Origin: Acidobacteriota bacterium
GTDB lineage: Bacteria; Acidobacteriota; UBA6911
Length of the DNA: 64,000 bases
Assembly: GCA_016929335.1 (NCBI GenBank)
Contig: JAFGIY010000175.1
Coordinates: 1-64,000, forward strand
Reading direction: 5' to 3'
How positions within the stretch are numbered: the stretch's first letter is position 1; every line of letters begins with the position of its first letter. The position numbers were made by a program, and so were the translations under genes. The notes under the pieces were generated by a model, which saw nothing but the letters and a program-made list of their open reading frames with translations, was not told where the DNA came from and ran no database searches. Below are positions 31,397-41,187 of this stretch, one piece after another.

Positions 31397-33079
31397 ATTA
31401 TTCACGAAATATGAAAAATAAAAAGCCCCAATCTGCGTATTAAGCAATAGTGACAAGGCTTTCACACGCAAAGAGAGGCTTTTTGATGACTCAAGATACC
31501 ACACAATCTGTTTTGTTTCCCAACCTTTTTCACAAGCCTGTTGTTGCTTCCTTTGATCAGCCTGACAGTAGCTCTGATGGCGGTGCAATCGTCTTGAAAG
31601 CGATTGATTCCGAGTTGAATTTGATGGAACGGTTAGCCAGCTGCCTTCGGGAAACGCGGGAGGAGGGCAAGATCGTTCATTCGCTGCTGGATCTATTTCG
31701 TCAGCGTGTTTATGGAATTGCATGCGGATATCCGGACTGTAATGATGCGGACCGCCTGGCTGACGACCCCATTCAAAAGCTTTTGTTGGACCGTGATCCT
31801 ATTGACGGCAAATCATTGGCATCGCAGCCAACCCTGTCCCGATTCGAAAACGCCCCCTCAAGCAAAGACCTCCTCAAACTGGGTTGCGAGTTGGCTGACA
31901 TCGTTATTGAACATCACGCCAAGCGATTGAGGGGCAAAGCCCGTCTGATTACGATTGACCTGGATCCTACCGACGATCCCACGCATAGGGCACAGCAACT
32001 CACATTCTTCAATGCGCACTACGACGCGTATTGCTATCTGCCTATGGTTGGGACGCTGCAGTTCAATAACGAAACGGAAAAGTACCTCTTCACCGTTGTC
32101 CTGCGGCCCGGCAACGCGCCTGCATCGAAGGGTGCCTTCGGCATCCTGATGCGGTTCCTGACCAGGTTGCGTGATGCACTCCCCAAGACCCGTTTCAGTG
32201 TCCGGCTCGATGGCGGGTTCGCGACGCCCGCGATCCTCGATTATCTTGAATTGGAGGGCGTTGAGTACTTGGTAGGAATAGCCGGAAATTCCAGACTGGA
32301 AAAGAGAGCCCGCCGCTTGATGGGAAAATTCCGGATGAAACCGCGAAAGACCGGGAAGACCGACACTCTCTTTAGCGAGACCCGTTATGCGGCGCGGAAA
32401 TGGTCCCATCGCCGCCGCGTCATCATCAAAGCCGAGGTCGTGAGATGTCTCGACCGCGATCCCAGGGATAATGACCGCTTTGTGCTGACGAATCTTCCGT
32501 ACAAACCGGAGAGTGTTTACAGGATCTATCGCGGCAGAGGAGATGCCGAGAATCGGATCAAGGAACTGCACTATGGTTTGGAGATTGACCGCACCAGCTG
32601 CATGAGTTTTCTTGCCAATCAGCTTCGAGTCTTCATGACCGCAGCTGCCGACGTGCTCATGCATGAGATGCGAGTGCGAATGGCAGGGACCGCGCTTGCG
32701 GCGGCGCAAGTATCCACCCTGAGAGAACGCCTGCTGAAAATAGCAGTCTGGGTTAAGAAATCTGTTCGACGAATTGTTCTTCATTTCCCGGTGAACTATC
32801 CTTGGCTCGACTGCTGGAAACAAATCGTCAAAAACCTTGCCACTGCAACCTGACCGATTTCTATCGCTCCTATCAAGACCTTTGACACCGACCTTTGGAA
32901 GACTTGTGCCTATTGATGCCAGGCGTAGGCGTTGCACTCGGGATCCGTCAGTCAGATTTCCAATTTTTTCATTGCCGATGTGGCTGAGGCTCATTTTCTC
33001 GATCAGGCGCAGGCCATTTCTCAGATAATTGGACAATTTTAAAGCGAAGGGACCCTGTTTCTTAACTTTCGTGAATAAT
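31397..33079 (+). mobile_element. IS1380-family insertion sequence
   Basis: About 1683 bp bounded by 13-bp perfect terminal inverted repeats: ATTATTCACGAAA (31397-31409) and TTTCGTGAATAAT (33067-33079). It carries one transposase gene of full length, and its size is normal for the family. No clear target-site duplication is visible (CCAT on the left, GCAG on the right), so the exact outer boundary may differ by a few bases. Confidence 0.8.
31486..32853 (+). CDS. IS1380-family DDE transposase
   Basis: 455 residues from the ATG at 31486 (GAGAGGC precedes it). The N-terminal region with SDGGAIVLKAIDSELNLMERLASCL and the segment VYGIACGYPDCNDADRLADDP are typical of IS1380 transposases. The catalytic Asp residues lie in LITIDLDPTDDPTH and FSVRLDGGFATP, and the C-terminal Glu in YRGRGDAENRIKELHYGLEIDR. 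The frame is uninterrupted, so the element could be active. Confidence 0.92.
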   Translation: MTQDTTQSVLFPNLFHKPVVASFDQPDSSSDGGAIVLKAIDSELNLMERLASCLRETREEGKIVHSLLDLFRQRVYGIACGYPDCNDADRLADDPIQKLLLDRDPIDGKSLASQPTLSRFENAPSSKDLLKLGCELADIVIEHHAKRLRGKARLITIDLDPTDDPTHRAQQLTFFNAHYDAYCYLPMVGTLQFNNETEKYLFTVVLRPGNAPASKGAFGILMRFLTRLRDALPKTRFSVRLDGGFATPAILDYLELEGVEYLVGIAGNSRLEKRARRLMGKFRMKPRKTGKTDTLFSETRYAARKWSHRRRVIIKAEVVRCLDRDPRDNDRFVLTNLPYKPESVYRIYRGRGDAENRIKELHYGLEIDRTSCMSFLANQLRVFMTAAADVLMHEMRVRMAGTALAAAQVSTLRERLLKIAVWVKKSVRRIVLHFPVNYPWLDCWKQIVKNLATAT

Positions 33080-33096
33080 GCAGATTAATGATTCCT

Positions 33097-33181
33097 AATG
33101 TACAAGGTTCTTTGTGGCGGCTCGTTCCGAAAATGGATCAACACCAAAAGCAATGAGCCGCCATAAAGAACCTTGTACATT
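33097..33181. repeat. 85-bp inverted repeat abutting pyruvate kinase
   Basis: The left arm (33097-33123) begins AATGTACAAGGTTCTTTG; the right arm (33155-33181) ends AAGAACCTTGTACATT. The 27-bp arms pair with one mismatch around a 31-nt loop. It starts 18 bp after the right end of the IS and its last two bases form part of the pyk stop codon. There is no T-run. A MITE or solo remnant of a transposon is more likely than a terminator. Confidence 0.85.
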
Positions 33182-34592
33182 AAATGGCAGCAAGCCGGAT
33201 GGAATTCCCTGAGCTATCCTTCCGCCTGTCAGTCGGATGAATCCAAACTACACTGTCGCCGCTGCGAGCAAGCCGGTTTTTCAAAAGCCAGCCGCGGGCC
33301 GGTTCCAGCGATTCAGAAGCACCCGGATCGGTTAAGACAGTCTCCACGCCCCAGCTTAAAGCCAGCTGACGGGTAATCATGCGGTTTCCGGTCAAAACAA
33401 TAATCGGCACCGACGGGCGGAAACGGGAAACGCTATAGGGCAAGGCTTCCGAATGAGACGAAATGATGATGGCCTTTGCACCGGCATCCCACGCCAGACG
33501 GCAGGCAGAGCGGCTGATGGCATTTCCCGGCAATGATACGGGCTTCTGCGTAGGTGCATTCAGAAAGGCATGGAATGGATACGCAGCTTCGGTAGCGGTC
33601 AATACGGAAGCCAGGATTCGGATGGCCTCTGCCGGATATTTTCCAATGGCTGTTTCGGCCGAAAGCATGACTGCATCCGTGCCGTCCAATACCGCATTCG
33701 CAACGTCCGCAACTTCCGCGCGTGTCGGCCACCGATGATTCACCATTGATTCAAGCATCTGAGTAGCCGTTATCACCGGCTTTCCTGCCTCGTTGGCCTC
33801 CGCGATAATCCTTTTTTGCGCAAGAGGAACCTGCGCCAGGGGAGTTTCAACACCGAGATCGCCTCGCGCGACCATCAAGCCGTCCGCTTCCTGGAGGAGA
33901 TCGCCAAGATTCGCAAGAGCCTGCGGCTTTTCGATTTTGGCGATGATCCGGGGATTATGCCGGAAGCGGGAAAAAGCGCGCCGCACACCGGATATATCCT
34001 TTACGGTGCGCACAAACGAAATGCCGATCCATTCCGCTTTTTGCCGGGCTGCGAAAGCAATCCCGCGAAGATCCGAAGGCGTTGGAATCCTGATACGCAC
34101 ATCGGTATCGGGAATGTTTATGCCGGATCCCGACCGCACCACTCCGCCGATGACGACCCGGCCTTTTACGATTGAACCGCCGAGCCCAACGATGATCAGT
34201 GTGACCGTGCCGTCTGCCAGATAGAGGAAGTGTCCCCGCTCCATTGAAGCGAGTATGCCCGCATCACGGACAGGGAGACCTTTTGAATCAATGTCCGCAG
34301 GAGAACCCAGCCTAATAATTTCCCCGGGGCGCAGTTCCCTCTGACCGCCGGGCAAATTGCCGAGCCTGAACTTTGGTCCTGGCAGATCCACCAGAAGGCC
34401 GACCGGCCGGTTCAGGTCCCGCGCGGTTTTGCGAAGCGCCCGGACCCGCCGTATCTGTTCTTCGCCGGTCCCGTGAGCGGCATTCAGGCGCGCAATATCC
34501 AATCCCGCCAGGATGCATTCGCGCAGTACCCTGGGATCATCCATTGCCGGGCCCAGAGTCCCTACAATTTTCGTCCGATGGTGTGGAATCAA
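33180..34592 (-). CDS. pyk: pyruvate kinase
   Basis: 470 residues, normal length. The N-terminal RTKIVGTLGPA, the metal/PEP-site segment MVARGDLGVE, and ITATQMLESMV ... PTRAEVADVANAVLDGTDAVMLSAETAIGKYP are diagnostic. It transfers phosphate from PEP to ADP in glycolysis. The usual substrate-site NFSHG region reads NAAHGTGEE. The C-terminal regulatory domain ends in NSIRLAAI, and the stop codon borders the 85-bp inverted repeat, so the last residues may have been replaced by the insertion. Confidence 0.93.
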   Translation of the reverse strand: MIPHHRTKIVGTLGPAMDDPRVLRECILAGLDIARLNAAHGTGEEQIRRVRALRKTARDLNRPVGLLVDLPGPKFRLGNLPGGQRELRPGEIIRLGSPADIDSKGLPVRDAGILASMERGHFLYLADGTVTLIIVGLGGSIVKGRVVIGGVVRSGSGINIPDTDVRIRIPTPSDLRGIAFAARQKAEWIGISFVRTVKDISGVRRAFSRFRHNPRIIAKIEKPQALANLGDLLQEADGLMVARGDLGVETPLAQVPLAQKRIIAEANEAGKPVITATQMLESMVNHRWPTRAEVADVANAVLDGTDAVMLSAETAIGKYPAEAIRILASVLTATEAAYPFHAFLNAPTQKPVSLPGNAISRSACRLAWDAGAKAIIISSHSEALPYSVSRFRPSVPIIVLTGNRMITRQLALSWGVETVLTDPGASESLEPARGWLLKNRLARSGDSVVWIHPTDRRKDSSGNSIRLAAI

Positions 34593-34757
34593 GATATCAC
34601 CTCACGCAAAAGTGTAGCTTATTTTGCCACAGGATCCGGCTGCAAAGTGCTGATATAAAAATTCGTTGTTGAAGACGGGGATTTAGTAGGAGAATCGGGA
34701 GAATGGATGAGAGTCCATTTTTACAGGTGAAACAGGCAGGCTGCAGGGAGGCGGATC

Positions 34758-36209
34758 TTGACTAAAGCTATCAGAACGATTCCGGAACCGAACAAGACTA
34801 TTGATGTTGTCCGCGATTGCGATGTAGTCGTGGTGGGAGGAGGGCCCGGCGGAATCGGGGCTGCAGTATCCGCAGCACGGAATGGAGCGGATACAGTCCT
34901 GATTGAGCGATACGGATATCTCGGGGGGATGGGAACCGGGGGATTGGTAACCATCATCCCATGCCTGTCTGACTTTGCAGGAACCATGCAGATCGGCGGC
35001 ATTAATCAGGAGTGGATCGAGAGATTGACCTTGAAAGAGGCCGAGATCCATCCGCCCCAAGAAATCTGGGGATCCACGGACAAGAGGCTGATTTCTTATT
35101 GGAACGACAGGTCCTTCTTTACCGTGCGTGAGGGTCACATTATTTATTCCTCCATCATCGACGCCGAAATTTCCAAGTGCATCCTTAACGATATGGTCGC
35201 CGAAGCCAAAGTGAAAACGTATCTTCATTCCTGGGGAACCATGCCGCTTATGGACGGGAACAAGGCTGCAGGTGTGGTTTTCGAAAGCAAGTCCGGCCGC
35301 CAGGCCATCCTGGCCAAAGTCGTCATCGATTCGACAGGCGACGGTGATCTGCTTCCTTTCGCCGGAGCTGCGTTCGATACGGATATCGATCCCAATCTCA
35401 GGATCGCGAACCTTTCCCTGTGTTACTGGATAAACAACGTCAACTTTATGAAGGTGGACGATTTCCGCAAAATGTATCCTCTGAGGTGGGCAGAATTGAT
35501 GCAGGATTTGATGAAGAAGGGCGGGCATCCGTTCTTCATGCGAAGCAATCTGAAAGGCCAGGAAAATGTCGTGTGGATTCACCCTCGATATGCGAATTCG
35601 AGCCAGACCGATGTGGAGGAACTCACCCGAGTCGAATTCCTCGGCCGTGAGAAAATGCTGCTCACGCATGAATTCTTCAAAAAGAACATCCCCGGTTTCG
35701 AGGATAGTTTCATCGTTCTTTCTTCTCCGCAGCTTGGCACAAGAGGCGCCCGGAGAGTTCACGGCGACTGCATGCTGACTTCCGGAGACCTTCTTTCCAA
35801 CGAGCCCTTTGAAGATACCATCGCCATATTCCCGGATCTCGACCGGGGCGAGGCGTCTCTCGCACATCCGAATACGTTCATCCCCTACCGGTCGCTCCTG
35901 CCCAGAGGCGTCGAAAATATGCTGGTGGCCTGCCGGGCGTTTTCGTCCGACCAGGAGGTTAATAATTTCTTCAACCTCATTCCGCACTGTGTCGCGTTCG
36001 GCGAAGCCGCCGGAACTGCGGCGGCGCTTTCAATCAGCCGGCGCGTAAGCGTCAGGAATGTTGATTTTGCCTCTCTTCGCAAGCGGCTTGCCGCACAGAA
36101 TGTGCCTCTGCCCGGAATGTACCCGGCAAAGTATGAAAAAAAGGAAGGGAAACCGGTTGCCGTCTACGAAGCCCCGGCATTCGGAGAAAGAAGACCGGCA
36201 AGTAAGTAA
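34758..36209 (+). CDS. FAD-dependent oxidoreductase (FAD_oxidored family)
   Basis: 483 residues from a TTG start at 34758 preceded by GGGAGG. The dinucleotide-binding motif is VVVVGGGPGGIGAAVSAARNGADTVLIER at residues 19-47. The flavin region near the C-terminus (RGVENMLVACRAFSSDQEVNNF ... CVAFGEAAGTAAAL) is typical of PF12831-type proteins, often found with sugar or polyol catabolism. The N-terminus shows no signal peptide. It converges on the last gene of the eCIS operon with a 9-bp gap. Substrate unknown. Confidence 0.85.
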   Translation: MTKAIRTIPEPNKTIDVVRDCDVVVVGGGPGGIGAAVSAARNGADTVLIERYGYLGGMGTGGLVTIIPCLSDFAGTMQIGGINQEWIERLTLKEAEIHPPQEIWGSTDKRLISYWNDRSFFTVREGHIIYSSIIDAEISKCILNDMVAEAKVKTYLHSWGTMPLMDGNKAAGVVFESKSGRQAILAKVVIDSTGDGDLLPFAGAAFDTDIDPNLRIANLSLCYWINNVNFMKVDDFRKMYPLRWAELMQDLMKKGGHPFFMRSNLKGQENVVWIHPRYANSSQTDVEELTRVEFLGREKMLLTHEFFKKNIPGFEDSFIVLSSPQLGTRGARRVHGDCMLTSGDLLSNEPFEDTIAIFPDLDRGEASLAHPNTFIPYRSLLPRGVENMLVACRAFSSDQEVNNFFNLIPHCVAFGEAAGTAAALSISRRVSVRNVDFASLRKRLAAQNVPLPGMYPAKYEKKEGKPVAVYEAPAFGERRPASK

Positions 36210-36218
36210 GGATGCAGG

Positions 36219-36602
36219 TTAAGCTGTCGCTTTGCGTCCGACCAGAATCTGAATTTTCACGGGATTTGTGTCTGAATTGGTGAACTTGAACTGCTTTTGA
36301 GTTGATCCGAGCAGCTTCACCGCCCCTTCGCCCAGCAGCAGCAGTGGCTGGTCCAGTGTCTGATCCGTACCGCCGTCCACTTTATATTGAAGGCTCGCTT
36401 TCTCGGGCAGTTTGATTGCCAAAAGCTGCACGCCGGAATTTCCGGGTTGCACGTTCACCGTTGCTTTCCCACCGGCGGTGTTTTTATCCGGCACTTCCAC
36501 CTCGATGAGATCGATACCCTCCACCTCCACTTTATTGCTGTAGCTAAGCGCCGGTCCGCCTGCGACCTGGACCGCAAATGTTTCATAGACCGTCGTCGTC
36601 AT
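36219..36602 (-). CDS. small unknown protein at the end of the eCIS operon
   Basis: 127 residues, no recognised family. The composition (many Val/Thr/Gly, alternating hydrophobics such as KIQILVGR at the end) suggests a beta sandwich. It has no signal peptide or membrane segment. It lies 50 bp after the preceding operon gene and is probably co-transcribed. A fibre-associated or chaperone role is possible but not shown. Confidence 0.6.
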   Translation of the reverse strand: MTTTVYETFAVQVAGGPALSYSNKVEVEGIDLIEVEVPDKNTAGGKATVNVQPGNSGVQLLAIKLPEKASLQYKVDGGTDQTLDQPLLLLGEGAVKLLGSTQKQFKFTNSDTNPVKIQILVGRKATA

Positions 36603-36652
36603 TTCATGCTCCTTTCAATCGCGATTGCATGGTTCGCCAGAGTCTGGCGCCC

Positions 36653-37309
36653 TCATTTCTTTCGTCGACTTGTCTTCTTTGCAGGAGTAGCTCTCGTGGA
36701 CACCGTAGCCGTTTTTATACGCTTGGTTTCAGGAAGCGTAATAATTTCTGAAACCCGTACTCCTGCTCCCACTGTCTGCGAAACTGGCCTGCGCTCGCAG
36801 ACTTCGCCCTTCTTGTTCTTGATTGTCATGTAAATGGGTATCTTAGCTGTGGCCAGCCTGTCTGCCTGCTCCTCGGAGATCACGGCAGCAAAGTACCCTG
36901 TGGCGTCGACTGTCGCTTCGGCAACGCCGATGGCCTTTCCACTCTCGTCAGTCAGCTCTATCGTGTATCCGGCCAGTCCTGAGGAGCTTTCGTCCACAAG
37001 ACGACCCTGGATCAAGCTTTCTTTCTCTCCGTATTCTTTAACCTGAATCTGCCTTATCTGGTCCTCCACCTCGATCTTCTCCAAGAAGGCTAAATTCCGG
37101 CGGAGACGATGCTGCATTTCAAGAACCCGCGAATCGTTTTCGCCATAGGCTTTTTTCAACCGCTCGGCTTCGTTTTGCAGCAGCACACGGTAAGAAGCCT
37201 GTAATTCACGAATCTGCTGCAGGGGTTCCAATTTTTCATCTGCGACCGGCGCGAGATTTTCCAGGATTCCGGTCAGCCATTCTCCATTTGTTTGACGAGT
37301 ATCAGCCAT
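36653..37309 (-). CDS. coiled-coil protein with carboxypeptidase-regulatory-like domain, eCIS operon
   Basis: 218 residues. Residues about 20-95 are a charged coiled coil (LQASYRVLLQNEAERLKKAY ...). Residues about 98-180 (LIQGRLVDESSSGLAGYTIELTD ... GYFAAVISEEQ) resemble a carboxypeptidase-regulatory/transthyretin-like beta fold. The C-terminus is Lys/Arg/Thr-rich (KKTSRRKK). It starts one base after the large beta-helix gene ends. Role unknown; a structural or fibre-tip role is plausible. Confidence 0.6.
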   Translation of the reverse strand: MADTRQTNGEWLTGILENLAPVADEKLEPLQQIRELQASYRVLLQNEAERLKKAYGENDSRVLEMQHRLRRNLAFLEKIEVEDQIRQIQVKEYGEKESLIQGRLVDESSSGLAGYTIELTDESGKAIGVAEATVDATGYFAAVISEEQADRLATAKIPIYMTIKNKKGEVCERRPVSQTVGAGVRVSEIITLPETKRIKTATVSTRATPAKKTSRRKK

Positions 37310-40300
37310 TTACACATCCCCCCTTTTTGCAAGCACCATTAACGCCTTTTCCACAATGCCGGAGACTTTCTCACAATCTTCCGCCAGCGTGTGATTCCCG
37401 GTCTTGATCAGCCTGTTCGTATCGCCGCAATAAACAAAGATACAGTTGTCAGCCTGGTTTCCCGTTGTGATGTTCATCTTCCTCGCCCACGAAACCAATG
37501 ACGCGGCCCGCCCCGCCTGCGTTTCCTGAAAACGGTTCGCCGTGACTCTCGCCGTTGCAGACCAGACCAGTGCATTAATGAAGCCTGCGGATATCGCCTG
37601 GCTTGAACGCAGTTGGTTCCCTCCAAAATCGACATCATCCAAAGACAAGATCAGGTGCGGCAGAGGACTTGCGTGAAACGCACCAACCCGGCTCTGGTTT
37701 GAAGAAAATAAGACCGCCCCGCCCGGGACACTATCTGTCTGTTTCTCCCGGCCGGATGGCCGTCCAAGATTAACAATACATACCGCGCCACCCGCCTGGT
37801 TAAGCAGGCCGGGCATGCAGGCATGAGAATCAAAGTAGTTGTCCTGAACTGCGACCGGGCCTATCGCGCCAAGCGTCAGTGCCCGTCCGACCGGCTGGCT
37901 GACCGTGTTCCCGTGGACTCGAACGGCGAATTGGCCGCGCGATGTCGAAAACAAGCTGCTCTCGTCGGCCTCGGGATCAAGCAGACACGAGCCCATCAAA
38001 ATGAAAATCCCGCCGCGGACGCCCGGCAGGAGATCTCCCTTGAATGCGAGAGGCACTGCGCCGTTCTGCTGAATCCGGTTGAGGCTGATATCTACATGCT
38101 CGCCGTAGCCCACGAAAATCGCCGATACAGGCAAGGGAATCACTCCATTGTGCTCGATTCTGTTTTCGGTAATGCTCAGATCCTCACAAATGCCGATGGA
38201 GATCCCGCCGAATCCTTTGGTTCTCAATTGAGCTGCCAGTTCTCTGGTTATGCCGGCGCTCATGCAGCCCGCAATGTGGTTTCGCACGATTATAAGGTTG
38301 AGGATCGGATTGCCGTAGATCTCGAGTATCCTGAGCAAGGATGCTCGCCGTTGCAGGAGAGCCGGATTCGCTGTTTCCTGATTATCAGCAGGCGCAACAC
38401 CGGAGGTTCCGATTCCCGAAAGCCCCATCCGATAGATCCGGTTGTCTTCAATCAATATTTCCCTGAGAAACGCCAGCCTTTTTGCCAGGTCCTGATCCTC
38501 CACCGCCGGGATTTCCTCGACAAAGATCAGATTCTCCCTGGCGCTTCTGTTTTCGCTGACCTTCGTCACCCGCGAACCTGGAGACAGTATGGCAATCGAG
38601 TATTGGCCGGCAGCAAGATTTGCGATACGGAAGGAGCCGCCGGTGTTCGTCACGGAAGTAAACGTTTCCCGCGTGTCCTGCGATGTTATGCGCAGAGCTA
38701 CTCCCGGCTGAACGGATTCTCCTTTCTGCACCGTACCAATAAAAATCCCTCCGGGATGATGCACTACCACCGGAGTATCTGCCGGCTGTTCGGCTGCGGT
38801 CGTTTGAAGCGGATTCCAGCCGCCAAGCGTAATTCCATTTCCCGTACCGCCCTGGATGCGATTATCCCGAATGCGGATCCGCTCCGATCCGGCGGCAATC
38901 TGGATGCCGCCCTGAGCCCTTGCTGTAAACAGGACGTACTCAATAGTCTCAATCTCCGTCTCCCGCCCTTTTGCGAATATGCTTCCGGTCAAATATGCGT
39001 AGCTCTTCCGGTTTTTATAGAGCGTCTCAAAGTCCGCGCAATCGTCCTGCGGATTAAAATTTCGTTCAATGCCCGGAATCTTCACCTCCGGGATCTTCTC
39101 TCTCGACCTGCTCAAGGCAATGTCATTACGCTCAATAACCGAATCGCAGGCAGCCATATAGATAGCAACGCCGCCTGCCTGGCGGTCCAAAACCTGAATC
39201 TGATTGTTCCGGATTGCTACCTGGATGGCTTCTTGCACATGGATGGCGGCCGTGTAGCCCAGTATGCAGCAGTTTTCCACATGAATATCCCGCGACTGCA
39301 CCGTTTCACTTGCATCCATCACGATAGCCATTCCTTCGTAGCTTGCAATGCAAAAATCCGAGAACAGGATCCTGGACGAACCGGCAACCGTAAATACCGG
39401 ATCTTCGGGATTTGAAACACGGGGACTCACCGTCGTCCGATAACCGCAGCCGGTGATTATAATGTTCTGCTTCTCCTTGATGACGGCGTTCACCTGGTGA
39501 TCGCCCGGAAGGAGGCAAAGCTGCCCTCCATCTTCCGGGAGATGAAGCAGGGCTTCTTCGATGTCGTCGAAATCTCCGTGCGTGCTGAGACCGTCCCCTA
39601 CCACGAATGTGCAACACGATCCGTATTTGGATGCCGATCCTTCACCGACCTCGATCAGTGGAGGAAATATATTGCGGCAATCCGACACGAGCGGAACCTG
39701 AAACCGGCCGCTCTCAACCGTGACGAGGGCGAGCGGCGCATAATGGTGCTGAATTCCATGCGGAGGCTGGGGAATCGTGGACTTATCGGCTTCCTGCGGC
39801 CACTCGAGACTTCCGTTCTCAGAGCCGACCGCAGTTCGAGCAGGAATAAGCCAGTACTCGCCGGTCCGAAAAGTCTTGCCTGCGGAAAACTTTATTTCCA
39901 ATCCATTCTCAAGGGCAATCCAGCCGTCATTGGTTGGCGGCACTTCTGCTTTGCAGAGACCATCGCAGTCCCATCGACGAAGTTTACAGTGCCGCGTTTT
40001 GTCGAATGCGAACGCCGGCGCCTGTGTCAGTTCAACTGTATTTGTGGTGTGGTCCGCGGAAGCGATTTTAGCGAACGGGCCGCAGTTCTGATTCAGCTCA
40101 ATCGCATCATCAACTATCTCACACCATTGTCCATTCGAAAATCCATGCACTTCATCCGGACCCAATCCTGAAACAGTGAGAATGGCTCCGGTGATATCAT
40201 CAATCCCTGTAACCACAGAGCCATTGTCTCGAGACCACTTGAAAGTGACACCGTCCGTTCCGATCTTTCCCCCCTGATGAATCTCGACACGGTAAAGCTG

Positions 40301-41164
40301 ATTTTCAACTCCCCGGTAACCGGACTGGCCCGGCAAAATGCACGGATCTTTTGCATCCGGGACGGGCGCGGTGCGGACATTCAGCTTTCCGTCGGTGACT
40401 GCTTCTGCGGGTTCCCAGTTCTGACCGAACTGACTGCAGGCGGCATTATCGGCGGCTTTTTCCAGCTTGACCTGCCAGATTACCTTTGCACGAGCGGCTG
40501 TATCCGGTCCACCGAGTCCTTTCTCACGAATATCAGGGTCATCAATCGGGGTGATCAGTCTTTCCCAAACATCCAGGTAAACCAGGTAGACGCCGTTCTG
40601 CAGATCGGACGGTTGGGGGACTACGGGAAGATCCGGCTGATGCAGATAAGAAGGGAGCAGTCGAAGAATCAATCTCGACGTCTCAGGTATCTTGCTCAGG
40701 TCGGTGCGTTTCAGATCACGATCCAGATAAATGGCACTCTTTCCTTCTTCAAGTTTTTCCGCACGCCTCCTCCAAACGAGACCTTCATCTGTGCGGATCT
40801 CGAACCAGTTTTCTTTCTCCAGAAGCTTCGCAGGCAATCGATCAACGGTGAGAAGCCGTGTGTTGATCGAGCGGATGGTTATGGGTGATGTCTCCGCAAC
40901 ACACAAGATGCCGTCCACATAATAGCGGCCGGGAGAAACGGTCAAATCCTCTCCTTGATCGGTCACACTTATTTCAAATCCGCCGCCATACTTCGGGTAG
41001 CCTGCCCATCCGATGACATCGTGAGCCTCGGTTCGCATCGAGTCCCGCAGAATATCCTGCTGTTCGTTGAGGTCCGCATCAAGCTGAATACGGCCTTGCT
41101 GGAAGAGAACCTCGCTGTAGTGTTTTTTTCGATTAAATGTCTGGCGTGTGAAATCACCTTTCAT
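37310..41164 (-). CDS. 1284-residue DUF6519/beta-helix protein, candidate eCIS tail fibre
   Basis: The N-terminus MKGDFTRQTFNRKKHYSEVLFQQGRIQLDADLNEQQDI is a DUF6519-type start seen on large proteins in eCIS loci. Residues about 520-1200 show repeated short strands with N/D turns (IRIRDNRIQGGTGNGITL, ILIEDNRIYRMGLSGIG, VHGNTVSQPVG), the pattern of a right-handed parallel beta-helix. A Cna/carboxypeptidase-like insert (VALRITSQDTRETFTSV ... NTGGSFRIANLAAGQYSIAI) interrupts it. Beta-helices of this kind form receptor-binding fibres or spikes. No enzyme motif is evident. Position after the baseplate genes matches where fibre genes occur in Afp/PVC clusters. Confidence 0.7.
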   Translation of the reverse strand: MKGDFTRQTFNRKKHYSEVLFQQGRIQLDADLNEQQDILRDSMRTEAHDVIGWAGYPKYGGGFEISVTDQGEDLTVSPGRYYVDGILCVAETSPITIRSINTRLLTVDRLPAKLLEKENWFEIRTDEGLVWRRRAEKLEEGKSAIYLDRDLKRTDLSKIPETSRLILRLLPSYLHQPDLPVVPQPSDLQNGVYLVYLDVWERLITPIDDPDIREKGLGGPDTAARAKVIWQVKLEKAADNAACSQFGQNWEPAEAVTDGKLNVRTAPVPDAKDPCILPGQSGYRGVENQLYRVEIHQGGKIGTDGVTFKWSRDNGSVVTGIDDITGAILTVSGLGPDEVHGFSNGQWCEIVDDAIELNQNCGPFAKIASADHTTNTVELTQAPAFAFDKTRHCKLRRWDCDGLCKAEVPPTNDGWIALENGLEIKFSAGKTFRTGEYWLIPARTAVGSENGSLEWPQEADKSTIPQPPHGIQHHYAPLALVTVESGRFQVPLVSDCRNIFPPLIEVGEGSASKYGSCCTFVVGDGLSTHGDFDDIEEALLHLPEDGGQLCLLPGDHQVNAVIKEKQNIIITGCGYRTTVSPRVSNPEDPVFTVAGSSRILFSDFCIASYEGMAIVMDASETVQSRDIHVENCCILGYTAAIHVQEAIQVAIRNNQIQVLDRQAGGVAIYMAACDSVIERNDIALSRSREKIPEVKIPGIERNFNPQDDCADFETLYKNRKSYAYLTGSIFAKGRETEIETIEYVLFTARAQGGIQIAAGSERIRIRDNRIQGGTGNGITLGGWNPLQTTAAEQPADTPVVVHHPGGIFIGTVQKGESVQPGVALRITSQDTRETFTSVTNTGGSFRIANLAAGQYSIAILSPGSRVTKVSENRSARENLIFVEEIPAVEDQDLAKRLAFLREILIEDNRIYRMGLSGIGTSGVAPADNQETANPALLQRRASLLRILEIYGNPILNLIIVRNHIAGCMSAGITRELAAQLRTKGFGGISIGICEDLSITENRIEHNGVIPLPVSAIFVGYGEHVDISLNRIQQNGAVPLAFKGDLLPGVRGGIFILMGSCLLDPEADESSLFSTSRGQFAVRVHGNTVSQPVGRALTLGAIGPVAVQDNYFDSHACMPGLLNQAGGAVCIVNLGRPSGREKQTDSVPGGAVLFSSNQSRVGAFHASPLPHLILSLDDVDFGGNQLRSSQAISAGFINALVWSATARVTANRFQETQAGRAASLVSWARKMNITTGNQADNCIFVYCGDTNRLIKTGNHTLAEDCEKVSGIVEKALMVLAKRGDV

Positions 41165-41187
41165 GGCGATGCTCCTCGGACAATTCG

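Noticed and set aside
31858-33036. 392-residue minus-strand open frame across the IS
   Set aside because: It is antisense to the IS1380 transposase, which has clear catalytic motifs; the open frame is a shadow.
33097-33181. Rho-independent terminator of pyk
   Set aside because: The 27-bp arms and 31-nt loop are far larger than usual, no T-run follows in either direction, and the structure sits next to an IS, which favours a mobile remnant.
34683-35987. 434-residue minus-strand open frame
   Set aside because: It is antisense to the FAD-dependent oxidoreductase with its GxGxxG motif; no supporting homology.
37823-39415. 530-residue plus-strand open frame
   Set aside because: It lies wholly antisense to the beta-helix gene, has no recognisable domain, and contradicts the continuous minus-strand operon.
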